Positions 33,422 to 42,354 of a DNA stretch of 53,146 bases are shown here, in pieces. Position 1 is the first letter of the stretch, and each line of letters opens with the position of its first letter. The DNA is from Bacillota bacterium (GTDB lineage Bacteria > Bacillota > Dehalobacteriia > UBA4068 > UBA4997), in NCBI GenBank assembly GCA_021769035.1, contig JAETTP010000017.1, positions 1-53,146 on the forward strand. The letters run 5' to 3'. A program made the position numbers and the translations under genes. Under the pieces are notes generated by a model. The model was not told where the DNA came from, did no database searches, and worked only from the letters and a program-made list of their open reading frames with translations.

Positions 33422-34132
33422 ATGCCAAACAAAGCCGAAAATACCAATTTTGAATTTGTCCACCAATTTTTGCTGGAAAATGCAGAGGTTGATTACCGCG
33501 ACTTTTCGGCCGGCCTGGTGCCCGGCTGCGAGGAAATGCTAGGCGTACGGATTCCCAAGCTGCGCGCGCTTGCCAAACAAATCTGCCGGCAGGATTTCCG
33601 CGCCTTTTTAACCGACTATCCGAAGCAGTATTTTGAGGATATTATGCTGCACGGCCTAGTGCTGGCCGGGGCCAAGATGCCAATGGAAGAACGCCTGCAA
33701 TGGCTGGCCGATTTTCTGCCGCAAATCCAAAACTGGTCAATCTGCGATTGCACCAGCAGCACTTTCAATCTGAAGCAGCCGGCGGAAGCCGCCCAGATGT
33801 ATGCCTTTCTGCTGCGCAACAGCCAAAATCCCCTGCCCTACGCCCGGCGTTTTGTGCTGGTTATGCTGCTGGCCCATTACTTGCAGCCGGAACATCTGGC
33901 GGATATTCTGCGCCTGCTGGAGGAAGTGCCCGGCGGCGAATATTACGTGGATATGGCCAAAGCCTGGCTGCTTTCCACCCTCTTTGTCAAATATCGGGAC
34001 GAGGGGCTGTCCTATCTGCAAAACAGCCGCCTGGACGACTTCACCTATAACAAATCCCTGCAAAAGATTTTGGAATCCCGGCGCATGCGGCCGGAGGACA
34101 GGGAGCTGATCCGCTCAATGAAGCGTAAATAA
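33422..34132 (+). CDS. AlkD-like DNA alkylation repair protein
   Basis: 236 residues of HEAT-like helical repeats. Trp105 and Asp109 (NWSICD) and Trp182 (AKAWLL) line up with the catalytic cleft residues W109, D113 and W187 of Bacillus cereus AlkD. Such proteins excise N3- and N7-alkylpurines without base flipping. It is monocistronic between its own promoter and a terminator. The window also holds two alkyltransferase-family genes near 50 kb, so alkylation repair is well represented. Confidence 0.88.
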   Translation: MPNKAENTNFEFVHQFLLENAEVDYRDFSAGLVPGCEEMLGVRIPKLRALAKQICRQDFRAFLTDYPKQYFEDIMLHGLVLAGAKMPMEERLQWLADFLPQIQNWSICDCTSSTFNLKQPAEAAQMYAFLLRNSQNPLPYARRFVLVMLLAHYLQPEHLADILRLLEEVPGGEYYVDMAKAWLLSTLFVKYRDEGLSYLQNSRLDDFTYNKSLQKILESRRMRPEDRELIRSMKRK

Positions 34133-34150
34133 AGCGAAAATAAAACATAA

Positions 34151-34187
34151 AGGCCTGCCGGAAAATTTTAACCGACAGGCCTCTTTT
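34151..34187 (+). terminator. Terminator of the AlkD-like gene
   Basis: AGGCCTGCCGG and CCGACAGGCCT arms with one mismatch, followed by CTTTTT. Confidence 0.88.
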
Positions 34188-34232
34188 TGGAACAATTTAC
34201 AGCGACGTTCAATTTTGAAAACGCCGCTGTAA

Positions 34233-34913
34233 TTATCTTTCCAAAACATTCGCACAACGGCCGCAGCTCATTGCACCCTCAAAGCAAATACCAATGCTTT
34301 CGCAAGTTGGGCCGGCCTTAGCAAACAACAAAGGAGCCACATTGCGCACCTCGGCCAGCATAGCGTTAGCCAAAGCGCGGATTTCCCACTGAGCCCGCTG
34401 GCAGCAGCGCAATTCAAAAAAATGCCACAAACTGCGCACGTTCATCGTCAAAACCAGACTGGTGGAGGCCGCGTTGGGCAGCACAAAGCGGGCGTCCTCC
34501 GCCGGCACGCCGGCCGCCAGCAGCTGCTCGTAAACCCGCTGCATTTCCGCCATCGCCGCGTCAAACTGTTGGGCCAGCTCCGGCTTGGCGGCAATCTTGG
34601 GCGGGGTTACGTAATCAAATTGCTTTTCCTTAACGTAACGCTGCGATTTCTGCGAGTAAGAAGCGCCAATTCGGTGCCGCACCAGCTGATGCGAGCAGGC
34701 CCGGCTAATCCCGTCGATAGCAAACGTGAAGCTGACGTGCTCCATCGGGCTTTCGTGCCCCAGCGAAACCAGCTTGCGCACAAAAGCCTGTACCTTGTCC
34801 GGCGTAAAATCAGCCAAAAGCTCGTCCGCCGCCTTGGCCGAGTAGCACAAGCGGGCGGCGGCCGCCACCAAACGCTCCGGCTCCGGCGTATGTTCCAACA
34901 AAATCACTTTCAC
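34233..34913 (-). CDS. thyX: Flavin-dependent thymidylate synthase
   Basis: About 226 residues; methylates dUMP with FAD/NADPH and methylene-tetrahydrofolate. SPMEHVSFTF and the RHR signature (79-81) identify it. The usual motif is RHR-x7-S; here one residue is inserted (RHR-IGASYSQK-S), a possible local variant. The later TSLVLTMNVRSLWHFFELR block with the flavin-site arginines is normal. A C-terminal C-x2-C (CGRC) is present. Start GTG 34913, 8 nt after AAAGGAG, overlapping the mrnC stop as GTGA; a longer frame to 34940 would place the ribosome site inside. Confidence 0.93.
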   Translation of the reverse strand: MKVILLEHTPEPERLVAAAARLCYSAKAADELLADFTPDKVQAFVRKLVSLGHESPMEHVSFTFAIDGISRACSHQLVRHRIGASYSQKSQRYVKEKQFDYVTPPKIAAKPELAQQFDAAMAEMQRVYEQLLAAGVPAEDARFVLPNAASTSLVLTMNVRSLWHFFELRCCQRAQWEIRALANAMLAEVRNVAPLLFAKAGPTCESIGICFEGAMSCGRCANVLER

Positions 34914-35314
34914 GTCAAATTCTCCTTTCGCATTTGCCAAAGCTGCTCAAAACATTCGTCCAGGCGCTCCCAATCCGCGCACAAATACCAATAACCCACC
35001 AATGCCTCCAACCCCGTAGCCAGGCGATAATTAGCCACCGTGGCGCCCTTGGGGATATGCATACCCTTGGCGTTGCGGCCACGCCGCAACACAGTCTGCT
35101 CCGCCTCGTTCAAACCGGGCTGCAAGCGGTGGGCCAGCTGGGCCTGCGTGGCGGCGCAAACCAGCTCAATCGCCCTCTTATGCAGATCGTCCACCCGGCG
35201 CAGCCCCTGCTTCAGCAGATAATTGCGCACCACCAGCTCATAGTAGCCATCGCCAATATAGGCCAAAGTCAGGGCTGGCAGCAGTTCCGGGTCATTTTGC
35301 AAATATTGTACCAT
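34910..35314 (-). CDS. mrnC: Mini-ribonuclease III
   Basis: 134 residues, an RNase III catalytic domain without the RNA-binding domain. AYIGDGYYELVVR carries the first acidic site, RRGRNAK the middle basic loop, and ATGLEALVGYWYL the second acidic site. It matures 23S rRNA in Bacillota. It lies between cysS and thyX, the common order, and overlaps thyX by 4 nt. Confidence 0.94.
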   Translation of the reverse strand: MVQYLQNDPELLPALTLAYIGDGYYELVVRNYLLKQGLRRVDDLHKRAIELVCAATQAQLAHRLQPGLNEAEQTVLRRGRNAKGMHIPKGATVANYRLATGLEALVGYWYLCADWERLDECFEQLWQMRKENLT

Positions 35315-35354
35315 TTTTATTGTTCCACCTTAAAAACTAGCTATCTAAACGCCA

Positions 35355-36767
35355 TTATTCCACAAATTTCCAACGCACCGCCTCCGCGCCGTCCTCCAGG
35401 GCAATGCCACAATCCTTCAAAGCGTCGCGGATATAATCCGCCGTGCCCCAGTCCTTGCGCTGCCGGGCCTGCTGGCGCACGGCAATCAGCAAATCCATCA
35501 GCTTACCTACCAGCTCGTCGTCAACGCCCTTTTGGCGCGGTTTAATGCAGGCAATCACCTCGTCCAACGCCTCCAGCAGCTGCAAAGCCTCCTGCACGGC
35601 GGCCTGCTCCGCTTGGGCGGCATGGGTGTTCACCGCCTTGGTGAAATCAAAGATTGCCGCAATCGCCAAAGCCGTGTTAAAATCGTCGTCCATCGCGGCC
35701 GCAAAGGCCTCCCGCAGAGTAGCAGCCGCCTGGCGCAACGCGTCGCTGGCCTCAGCCTGCGCGCCTGCCGCCGGCTGCTCCGCCAACTCCTGCAACAAAG
35801 CGTAGGCGTTGCGAATCCGCCCCAAACTCTTAGCAGCAATTTGCAACTTCTCGTCGTCAAAATCAATCGGGCTGCGGTAATGCGTGTTCAACAGATAAAA
35901 ACGCACCACATCGCCGGGGAATTTCTCCAGAATCTCCCTCAACAGGAAGAAATTGCCCAAGGATTTACTCATCTTCTCATCGTTTACCGTAATAAAACCG
36001 TTATGCAGCCAGTAGCGGGCAAAGCAGCAGCCGCTGGCCGCCTCCGCCTGAGCGATTTCATTTTCGTGGTGCGGAAAAATCAAATCCGCGCCGCCGCCGT
36101 GAATATCAAAGCCGTCCCCCAAATATTCCCGGCTCATCACGGAGCACTCAATATGCCAGCCCGGCCGGCCCGGCCCCCAGGGGCTTTCCCAGCTGGGCTC
36201 GCCCGGCTTGGCAGCTTTCCAGAGGGCAAAATCCATCGGGTTACGCTTCTGCTCGCCCACCTGCACGCGGGCCCCGGCCTGCATATCCTCCAAATCCCGG
36301 CCGGAAAGCTTACCATAATCCGCAAAACTCTCCACCGCAAAGTACACGTCGCCGTTCACCGCATAGGCCGCGCCTTTGGCCAACAGCTGCTCCACCAAAG
36401 CGATAATCTGCGGCATATGCTCCGTCACCCTGGGGTGCACGTCGGCCGGCAGCACGTTAAGCTCCTGCACGTCCTCAAAGTAGGCGGCAATATACTTTTC
36501 CGCCACCGCCGCCGCGCTGCTTTTCTCCTCAAGCGCCCGATTAATAATTTTATCGTCCACATCGGTAAAATTCTGTACGTAAGTCACCGCGTAGCCGGCA
36601 TATTTGAAATAACGGCGGATTGTATCAAAAACCACAATCGGCCGGGCGTTGCCCAAATGGATATAATTGTAAACTGTCGGCCCGCAGACGTACATTGCCA
36701 CCTTACCGGCCTCCCTGGGCACAAAATCCACCTTGCGCCCCTCCATAGTATTGTAAACCTGTATCAT
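35355..36767 (-). CDS. cysS: Cysteinyl-tRNA synthetase
   Basis: About 470 residues, class I. HIGH-like HLGN is at 37-40, zinc-site Cys28 lies in MYVCGPTVYN, and KMSKS is at 265-269. GPGRPGWHIECSVMS with its Cys and HGGGADLIFPHHENEIAQ complete the cysteine and zinc site. The DALR and C-terminal anticodon domain follow. ATG 36767 is 8 nt after AAGGAG; a TTG three codons earlier is less likely. No T-box leader is seen in the short upstream gap. Confidence 0.96.
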   Translation of the reverse strand: MIQVYNTMEGRKVDFVPREAGKVAMYVCGPTVYNYIHLGNARPIVVFDTIRRYFKYAGYAVTYVQNFTDVDDKIINRALEEKSSAAAVAEKYIAAYFEDVQELNVLPADVHPRVTEHMPQIIALVEQLLAKGAAYAVNGDVYFAVESFADYGKLSGRDLEDMQAGARVQVGEQKRNPMDFALWKAAKPGEPSWESPWGPGRPGWHIECSVMSREYLGDGFDIHGGGADLIFPHHENEIAQAEAASGCCFARYWLHNGFITVNDEKMSKSLGNFFLLREILEKFPGDVVRFYLLNTHYRSPIDFDDEKLQIAAKSLGRIRNAYALLQELAEQPAAGAQAEASDALRQAAATLREAFAAAMDDDFNTALAIAAIFDFTKAVNTHAAQAEQAAVQEALQLLEALDEVIACIKPRQKGVDDELVGKLMDLLIAVRQQARQRKDWGTADYIRDALKDCGIALEDGAEAVRWKFVE

Positions 36768-36841
36768 CGCCAACACTCCTTCTGCCCTCAGTTAAGTTAA
36801 TATATTCTTTATATTTTAGCATATTTGGGGCCGTAAAACTA

Positions 36842-37768
36842 CTATTTTTTTTCGACATCAATAATAATATCCGTCTGGGGCACCCACCGCCAATCGAAGC
36901 TTTCGATTAGCTGCTGCGGGCGCACCGGGCGCGGCTCCGCCTGCAAACCGGCCAGCCAGGCCAGCCAGCCCACCAGCTCCGGAGCCGTGCAGGCAGCCCG
37001 CAAAGCCCCCATATCCAAACTGCGCTCCCGCTTGGCCAAACGTTTGCCGTCCGCCGCCAGCAGCAGCGGCACATGGCAAAACTGCGGCGGCGCAAAGCCC
37101 AGCTGCCGGTGCAGCCAAACCTGCCGCGGGGCGGAGCTTAGCAAGTCCCGGCCGCGCACCACCCGGTTTACGCCCATCGCCGCATCGTCCACCACCACCG
37201 CCAGCTGATAGGCAAAAACCCCGTCGGAACGCTTGATAATGAAGTCGCCGCAATCAGCCGCCAGGTTTTCCGCATATTCACCCAGGTGTTCGTCCTGCAC
37301 CGTCAGCGTTTCCGCCGGCGTGCGCACCCGCCAGGCCGCCCGTTCGCCGGCCAAAAGCCGCCGCTGCTGCTCCACCTCCGGCAAATCCCGGCAGGGGCAG
37401 GCAGTCGGCCCGGCCTCTCCCAGGTGCGGAGCAGCCGCCGCCAACCGTTCCGCCCGGCTGCAAAAGCAGGGATAAACCAGCCCAGCCGCTTGCAATTTGG
37501 CAAAAGCCGCGGCGTAAAGCGGCGTGCGCCGGCTTTGGCAAAATTGCGGCTGCAAACCGCCCTCGTCCCAATCCAGGCCCAGCCAGCGCAAATCGTCCAC
37601 CAACTGCTCCGCCTTGGCCCAGGAGCAACGTTCCGGATCCAAATCCTCAATGCGCAGCCACAGGCGGCCGCCGGCCCGCCGCACGTCCAGCCAGACTAAC
37701 AGGGCCGTAAACAGATTGCCCAGGTGCATGCGGCCGCTGGGCGAGGGTGCAAAACGCCCCACCAGCAT
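36842..37768 (-). CDS. gluQ: Glutamyl-Q tRNA(Asp) synthetase
   Basis: 308 residues, like the catalytic half of glutamyl-tRNA synthetase without an anticodon-binding domain. GRFAPSPSGRMHLGN holds the class I signature, a zinc site is formed by C-F-C (101-103) and C-P-C (124-126), and GKRLAKRE replaces KMSKS. It would attach glutamate to queuosine in tRNA-Asp. ATG follows GGAGG. It is upstream of cysS in the same direction, with a 74-nt gap. Confidence 0.9.
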   Translation of the reverse strand: MLVGRFAPSPSGRMHLGNLFTALLVWLDVRRAGGRLWLRIEDLDPERCSWAKAEQLVDDLRWLGLDWDEGGLQPQFCQSRRTPLYAAAFAKLQAAGLVYPCFCSRAERLAAAAPHLGEAGPTACPCRDLPEVEQQRRLLAGERAAWRVRTPAETLTVQDEHLGEYAENLAADCGDFIIKRSDGVFAYQLAVVVDDAAMGVNRVVRGRDLLSSAPRQVWLHRQLGFAPPQFCHVPLLLAADGKRLAKRERSLDMGALRAACTAPELVGWLAWLAGLQAEPRPVRPQQLIESFDWRWVPQTDIIIDVEKK

Positions 37769-37800
37769 AAGGCAGCCTCCTTTCCCAATATTGTAGAATT

Positions 37801-37832
37801 AAAACGGCGTTTTCCAAACGGAACGCCGTTTT
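37801..37832. terminator. Terminator hairpin near the GluQ-RS start
   Basis: Perfect 11-bp arms AAAACGGCGTT and AACGCCGTTTT. Together with the next hairpin it isolates the YbjQ unit from gluQ. Confidence 0.75.
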
Positions 37833-37844
37833 AAATTGTTCCTA

Positions 37845-37880
37845 AAAAGGAGCAGTTCCCAGGCAGAAACTGCTCCTTTT
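37845..37880 (-). terminator. Terminator after ybjQ
   Basis: Perfect 13-bp arms AAAAGGAGCAGTT and AACTGCTCCTTTT, 31 nt beyond the ybjQ stop, with U-rich sequence when read leftward. Confidence 0.85.
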
Positions 37881-37911
37881 GTCTAATAAATTGTCGTACA
37901 TTTAAGCATTA

Positions 37912-38223
37912 TCATACAAAACGAACAGCCGTGCCGTAGGCCATAACCTCCGCCGCTCCCTGCATAACCGCCGAGGAAGCATAACGAATATTCACCACTG
38001 CGTCGGCCTGCAAGGCCTCTGCTTCCGCCACCATACGTTTGGTGGCCAGGGCTCTGGCTTCGTTCATCATCTCGGTGTAGGCTTTAAGCTCGCCGCCCAC
38101 CAGAGTTTTGAAGCCCTGCGTAATATCCCGGCCAATGTTTTTGGATTGAATGGTGCTGCCCTTAACCAGGCCCAACATTTCCAGCTTTTTACCCTCGATA
38201 TAATCAGTATTGACTAAGATCAT
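37912..38223 (-). CDS. ybjQ: YbjQ (UPF0145) family protein
   Basis: About 103 residues. VKGSTIQSKNIGRDITQGFKTLVGGEL and EALQADAVVNIRYASSAV are the family blocks; members form homopentamers of unclear function. ATG 38223 is about 11 nt after AAGGAG; GTG 38232 is too close to that site. It overlaps the end of the small membrane protein gene upstream by 20 nt. Confidence 0.9.
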   Translation of the reverse strand: MILVNTDYIEGKKLEMLGLVKGSTIQSKNIGRDITQGFKTLVGGELKAYTEMMNEARALATKRMVAEAEALQADAVVNIRYASSAVMQGAAEVMAYGTAVRFV

Positions 38224-38455
38224 CTTCTTCACCGCTCCTTATCTCCTTGATACGCTCCCACAACACATAAACACTGACGCCGCAGCCCAGCAAACAAAGC
38301 AGGCACAGCAAACCGCCCAGCCAGACCGGCCCGCCATAGGCAAGCATTACCGCGCCCAGGCCAAAATAGGCCGTTGCAAACATAATCAGCACTGCCAAAG
38401 CCAGGATAGTTATAACCACCGGCGCCAAAAGCTTACGCCAATATTTTTCAAACAC
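38204..38455 (-). CDS. Small membrane protein upstream of ybjQ
   Basis: About 83 residues with two hydrophobic helices (about 10-32 and 38-60) and an acidic C-terminus (EIRSGEEDDLSQ). The GTG at 38455 follows GGGGGTG, but a perfect promoter -10 box ends only 2 nt upstream of it, so the real start may lie further in, or the transcript comes from elsewhere. It overlaps ybjQ and is probably co-expressed. No family recognised. Confidence 0.6.
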   Translation of the reverse strand: MFEKYWRKLLAPVVITILALAVLIMFATAYFGLGAVMLAYGGPVWLGGLLCLLCLLGCGVSVYVLWERIKEIRSGEEDDLSQY

Positions 38456-38456
38456 A

Positions 38457-38485
38457 ATTATACACCCCCGTTTTTGGAATGTCAA
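38457..38485 (-). promoter_or_regulatory. Consensus promoter overlapping the start of the small membrane gene
   Basis: Leftward TTGACA (38480-38485), 17-nt spacer and TATAAT (38457-38462). The predicted RNA would start at about 38450, at or inside the first codons of the gene. Confidence 0.6.
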
Positions 38486-38505
38486 GTCCGGGCAAGCCCG
38501 GTTTT

Positions 38506-40179
38506 TCAGGCTTTGGCGCTGGTTATCGTCACGGTTTTGCTGGCGTTGTCCCACTGCACCTGGCATTGCAGAGCTTCCGCCACTGCACGCAACGGCAGCA
38601 TGGTGCGCCCACCGACGGAAACCGCCGGCACGTCTAGCTGCTTGGTGACGTTGCCCACCTGCATTTCCTTGGAATCCAAAGCCAGCCGGATAGTTATCTC
38701 ACCGCGGCGGGCCTCAATTTGGCGGTCTTTGTAGTTCACCGCCGCGCCCAGCTCCTGGAAGATAAGCCGCATCGGCAGCATCACCCGGCCCTCTTCAATG
38801 TAAGGCTGCTGGTCAAAGGTCAGCTGCTTGCCGTCCACCAAAACCCGCACGCCGTCGCCTACCGTAGTCTGGTTTGGCAAAACCGTCACCGTTGGGGTAG
38901 TTGTGGCCTGATTTGCGCTCGTGCCTGTATTCAGATATGCCTGCCGAATAACCCGCTGCAAAGCCAGGCTGCTGTTAATGGAACCGTAGCGGAAGTGAAT
39001 AACCCCGGCCACCTGCGACTTGGCCGTGCAGGCCGCCATTTGCCGGGCAATCTCCGCCCCGTCAAACCACGGGCTGTCGGCAGCCTTGGCCTCCAAAGTT
39101 TTGTAATCCGCCAAGCCGATGTAAAGCTTCACACCGGTGCCGGTCACCTGCTCGCTCCACCAATTCAGCAATGCCGTAAAATCAGCGGTTTTGTGGCCGG
39201 CCTCCCAGTAAATCTGCGGGGCGATGTAATCCAGCCAACCGGATTTAACCCACAGCCGCGTGTCCGCATACATACTAAAATAAGAAGAATAAGTGCTGGT
39301 GGTGGCGCTGCCCTCCGGGTGCAGATTGCTGCTGGCCCAAATGCCCGCCGGGCTGATGCCAAACTGAATATCCGCCCGCGCCTGGTGCAAGGCCTGATCC
39401 AACCCCTGCACCAGCTGGTTCACATTATCGCGCCGCCAATCGCCAATATCGGAAAAGCCGCCGCCCAACGCAGCAAAGGAAGCCGCATCGTCAAAATCCG
39501 TGCCGGGATAAAAATAGTCGTCCATGTGCACGCCGTCAACGGCGTAGTTCTGCACCAATTCCACCGCGCCGTCAATCACCAACTGGCGCACCTCCGGCAG
39601 GGCCGGGTTGAAATAATAATTTTCCTTGTAAACGATCGTCCATTCCGGGTGCTGCTTGGCTGGGGAGCTGGCCGCCATTTTGTCCCACTCCGCCGCTGTT
39701 TTGGTAATCCGATAGGGGTTAATCCAGGCGTGCAGCTCCATACCGCGCCGGTGCGCGCCCTCCACCCAGTAAGCCAATGGGTCGAAGCCGGCGTTGGGGG
39801 CCACGCCCTGCTGGCCGGTTAAGTAAATACTCCAGGGGTAAATTTTGGAAGGATAAATCGCGTCCGCACAGGGGCGCACCTGCAAGAAAATGGCGTTGAA
39901 GCCGCAGGCCTGGGCGTTATCCAAAATTTTATCGGCCTGACTGCGCAGCTCGTCTGCGGAGGTGGTGGGCTGGCTGGGATAATCCAAATTAATCACGCTG
40001 GAAACCCAAAGACCGCGCATTTCCGTACTCGCGGCCACCTTGCTGTTGGCGTTGTCGGCCGCCGTGGCCGCCTCCGCCACCTGCTCCTCCGTCTGCAACG
40101 GAGGCAGCAGGGGCAGGGCCAAAACAAAAGCCAGGGCCACAAAAGCCGCCAACATCACTATTTTACTTAATGCTTTCAA
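38506..40179 (-). CDS. Secreted GHL10-type (DUF187) glycosidase with stalk domain
   Basis: 557 residues. Signal or anchor helix at about 8-28, then a TIM-barrel of the DUF187/glycosyl-hydrolase-like 10 family (about 50-410): MRGLWVSSV, FNAIFLQVRPCADAIYPS, GMELHAWINPYR, VDGVHMDDYFYPG with paired aspartates, and YIAPQIYWEAGHKTADF. Related DigH of E. coli cuts denuded peptidoglycan strands. The tail (about 435-557) holds stalk-type repeats MLPMRLIFQELGAAVNY and MLPLRAVAEALQCQVQW. TTG start after GAGGAGAG. It probably remodels the wall. Confidence 0.88.
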   Translation of the reverse strand: MKALSKIVMLAAFVALAFVLALPLLPPLQTEEQVAEAATAADNANSKVAASTEMRGLWVSSVINLDYPSQPTTSADELRSQADKILDNAQACGFNAIFLQVRPCADAIYPSKIYPWSIYLTGQQGVAPNAGFDPLAYWVEGAHRRGMELHAWINPYRITKTAAEWDKMAASSPAKQHPEWTIVYKENYYFNPALPEVRQLVIDGAVELVQNYAVDGVHMDDYFYPGTDFDDAASFAALGGGFSDIGDWRRDNVNQLVQGLDQALHQARADIQFGISPAGIWASSNLHPEGSATTSTYSSYFSMYADTRLWVKSGWLDYIAPQIYWEAGHKTADFTALLNWWSEQVTGTGVKLYIGLADYKTLEAKAADSPWFDGAEIARQMAACTAKSQVAGVIHFRYGSINSSLALQRVIRQAYLNTGTSANQATTTPTVTVLPNQTTVGDGVRVLVDGKQLTFDQQPYIEEGRVMLPMRLIFQELGAAVNYKDRQIEARRGEITIRLALDSKEMQVGNVTKQLDVPAVSVGGRTMLPLRAVAEALQCQVQWDNASKTVTITSAKA

Positions 40180-40231
40180 AAAATTCTCTCCTCTCCAATA
40201 CTAACACATAATATATAACTAATATTGTCAA

Positions 40232-41146
40232 TTAAGGCAATTTAATGCCAACCGAGTTCAACGCCGGCTCCAAAACATTCTCGTAAAAGTATTCCTCATA
40301 AACCGCGCTGTCCGCCGTATACCATTTATCATTTAGGCTGTCATAAAGATACATTGCACTCCAGCCGTAAGTTTCCGCCGCCTCGACCGCCGGCACATAA
40401 AACTGCCAGGCCGCCACAAGCTCATCATCAAAGTTTTTGAACTGATACAAGTAGCCCTGATAGCCCAGGGTTGCCACATTTTTCGGCTGGCTGATTTCCT
40501 CGCGGCGGGCCTTTTCAATCAATTCCACGCACAAACCGACAATATCCTTTTGCCGAACATCGTTATCCTTACCACCGCCAATGATGTGCATATAATTGAT
40601 TTCCTTTTCGTCCAGCAAAAAAATCGCCGGCCTCGCAATATCAATCCGGCTGCCAGCATAAGCAACCCGACAACCCATTCGCTCGGAAATTAAACGCAAC
40701 GGCACCATAACACTGCCATTTTTCAGATAAGGAGCCGCCAAAAGCTCAATTTTATCCTCATCATCAAAAGCCTCTGAAGCTGGTGTAGCGCCATGAATTT
40801 GTCCATTATAACCAATAACAGCTGTTTTTTTACCTGGAGTAAGCCCTATTGTACCCTCTGTCCAAACCGCCGTGGCACCATTGCTGAATGTTTGCTGTCT
40901 AACAAGCGGATTTGATGTGAAATTAGTGATAATAGCAGTGTTATTATCCCATAGCACATCGGCACCCAATTCCTCGGAAACCACCCGCACAGGCACAAAG
41001 GTAACGCCGTTTACAATTTCCGGGGCAACGTCCGTTGCCAGCCTTTGCCCGTCTATAAAAATCATAATATCATTATCCGCCGCCAACGCCTGCCCGGCAA
41101 AACACAAGCACACCACCAACAACGCAGCCAACCAACACTTTCTCAT
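40232..41146 (-). CDS. Secreted stalk-domain protein
   Basis: About 304 residues, signal peptide cut after QALA. Two stalk-type modules: FVPVRVVSEELGADVLW (about 50-66) and MVPLRLISERMGCRVAY (about 145-161). The C-terminal half is of unknown fold, rich in Tyr and acidic residues. ATG 41146 is 9 nt after AAGGAG. It is next to the GHL10 protein, with the same surface theme. Confidence 0.82.
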   Translation of the reverse strand: MRKCWLAALLVVCLCFAGQALAADNDIMIFIDGQRLATDVAPEIVNGVTFVPVRVVSEELGADVLWDNNTAIITNFTSNPLVRQQTFSNGATAVWTEGTIGLTPGKKTAVIGYNGQIHGATPASEAFDDEDKIELLAAPYLKNGSVMVPLRLISERMGCRVAYAGSRIDIARPAIFLLDEKEINYMHIIGGGKDNDVRQKDIVGLCVELIEKARREEISQPKNVATLGYQGYLYQFKNFDDELVAAWQFYVPAVEAAETYGWSAMYLYDSLNDKWYTADSAVYEEYFYENVLEPALNSVGIKLP

Positions 41147-41358
41147 AGCCAACAACTCCTTATTAAAACTTTCTTTAAATCAAGTTTCCTATAATTATAC
41201 CACAGAAACAAAGCTATTTCACCTCATCACAACAAATTGCACTATGGTATTTGTTCAACATCAGCTCTGGCTTCGCTTTCAGCTTGCCAATCGCTGTGTA
41301 TTCACATTATACCACACCCCGCCCGCCATTTCCACTAAAATCTGTCGGCTGGCAAAAA

Positions 41359-42333
41359 TTAATCCTCCAAAGGCAAACTTTCCACCTGCAAGTAAAAAGG
41401 CTCGCCGGTTTGCTCATTGATATAAAACCGCACCCGCAGCCGCTCCCGCCAGGGAAAGCCCTCCGTATCCCCGGCAATAACCATCTGCCGGGCGGCCTCG
41501 TCCAAAGTTATCTCATTCTGAATCATCTGCCGGCCATAAGCCTCGTAAACCGGTTTATTCTCGGTACGCCCATTTACAGACTGAGCATATTGGCTCATAT
41601 TTTCCTCAAAACTGACATCTTCGTCATAAGCGGCAAAGCCATATTCATACAAACAGTAAAGCCGAACCTCCGCCGTGTAAACAATCCGGCCGCCCGCATT
41701 GGCCGCCTGCAAAGCGTCCAACTGCCAGCCGCTTAACGGCGCGAAAGCACCCTCCACACAGGTAAAATAATAATTCTGCCCATCAAAATAATAGTTTTTG
41801 TTACGCCAAGCCTCATTAGGATTATACATTGCGTGCTGCAACGGCACCGGCCCAAAATGCTGCTGCACCCAAGCCTCCAGCTGCTCTTTGGAGACAGCAG
41901 TATACAAACCGTCCTCCGCCAGATTCATTTTGCCTGCTTCATCAATGCCGTAAATATCAAAATAATAATTATAGTCCGGCAAATAAAGATAGCCGCGGTG
42001 CAGCCAAGGGCTGGGGCCAGTCAGGTTGCCGTATTTATCCCAGCCGGTGCGGCCCTCCGCCAGCAGCATAAACCAATATGCCAAAGGGTCGGTTGGCAAA
42101 TCCTCCGGCGTAGTAAATTCCGGTATGTGATACCAATCCTCCAAACGGGCCAGCTTAAAATAATACTCTCTCAGCTCCGCCGTAACTTCAACCTGCGCAG
42201 CCTCGCCCGGCTGTAAAGCCGCCGCCTCCGCCAAGGAAATTTGCCCGGCGGCCTGGGCCTCCGGCTTATCAACATCACAGCCACAAAGCAGCAGCGCCGC
42301 CAAAGCGGCCAGCAATATTAACAAACGTTTCAT
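41359..42333 (-). CDS. Putative lipoprotein
   Basis: 324 residues with a lipoprotein signal: basic start, hydrophobic core and lipobox LLCG-C near residue 19. The mature part is rich in Tyr and Trp and acidic; no known domain is recognised. Segments such as LPDYNYYFDIYGID and GQNYYFTCVEGAFAPLSGWQLDALQ suggest beta structure. It lies 21 nt from the next stalk-domain gene and is probably part of that unit. Confidence 0.75.
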   Translation of the reverse strand: MKRLLILLAALAALLLCGCDVDKPEAQAAGQISLAEAAALQPGEAAQVEVTAELREYYFKLARLEDWYHIPEFTTPEDLPTDPLAYWFMLLAEGRTGWDKYGNLTGPSPWLHRGYLYLPDYNYYFDIYGIDEAGKMNLAEDGLYTAVSKEQLEAWVQQHFGPVPLQHAMYNPNEAWRNKNYYFDGQNYYFTCVEGAFAPLSGWQLDALQAANAGGRIVYTAEVRLYCLYEYGFAAYDEDVSFEENMSQYAQSVNGRTENKPVYEAYGRQMIQNEITLDEAARQMVIAGDTEGFPWRERLRVRFYINEQTGEPFYLQVESLPLED

Positions 42334-42354
42334 AAAAACACCTCACCGGCAATT

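Noticed and set aside
35532-36800. 422-codon plus-strand frame opposite cysS
   Set aside because: cysS is unmistakable on the other strand; the frame has no promoter or ribosome site.
36768-36841. T-box or other riboswitch leader for cysS
   Set aside because: The gap is only 74 nt and lacks a T-box motif or a terminator-antiterminator pair.
38488-38506. Hairpin CCGGGC-AA-GCCCGG as terminator of the GHL10 gene
   Set aside because: The T run follows it on the plus strand, the wrong direction for the leftward gene; it may only stabilise the RNA end.
41156-41358. Two TGGTATAAT boxes as a double promoter
   Set aside because: Both are extended -10 boxes but no -35 is convincing and only one gene starts here, so they were not listed as features.
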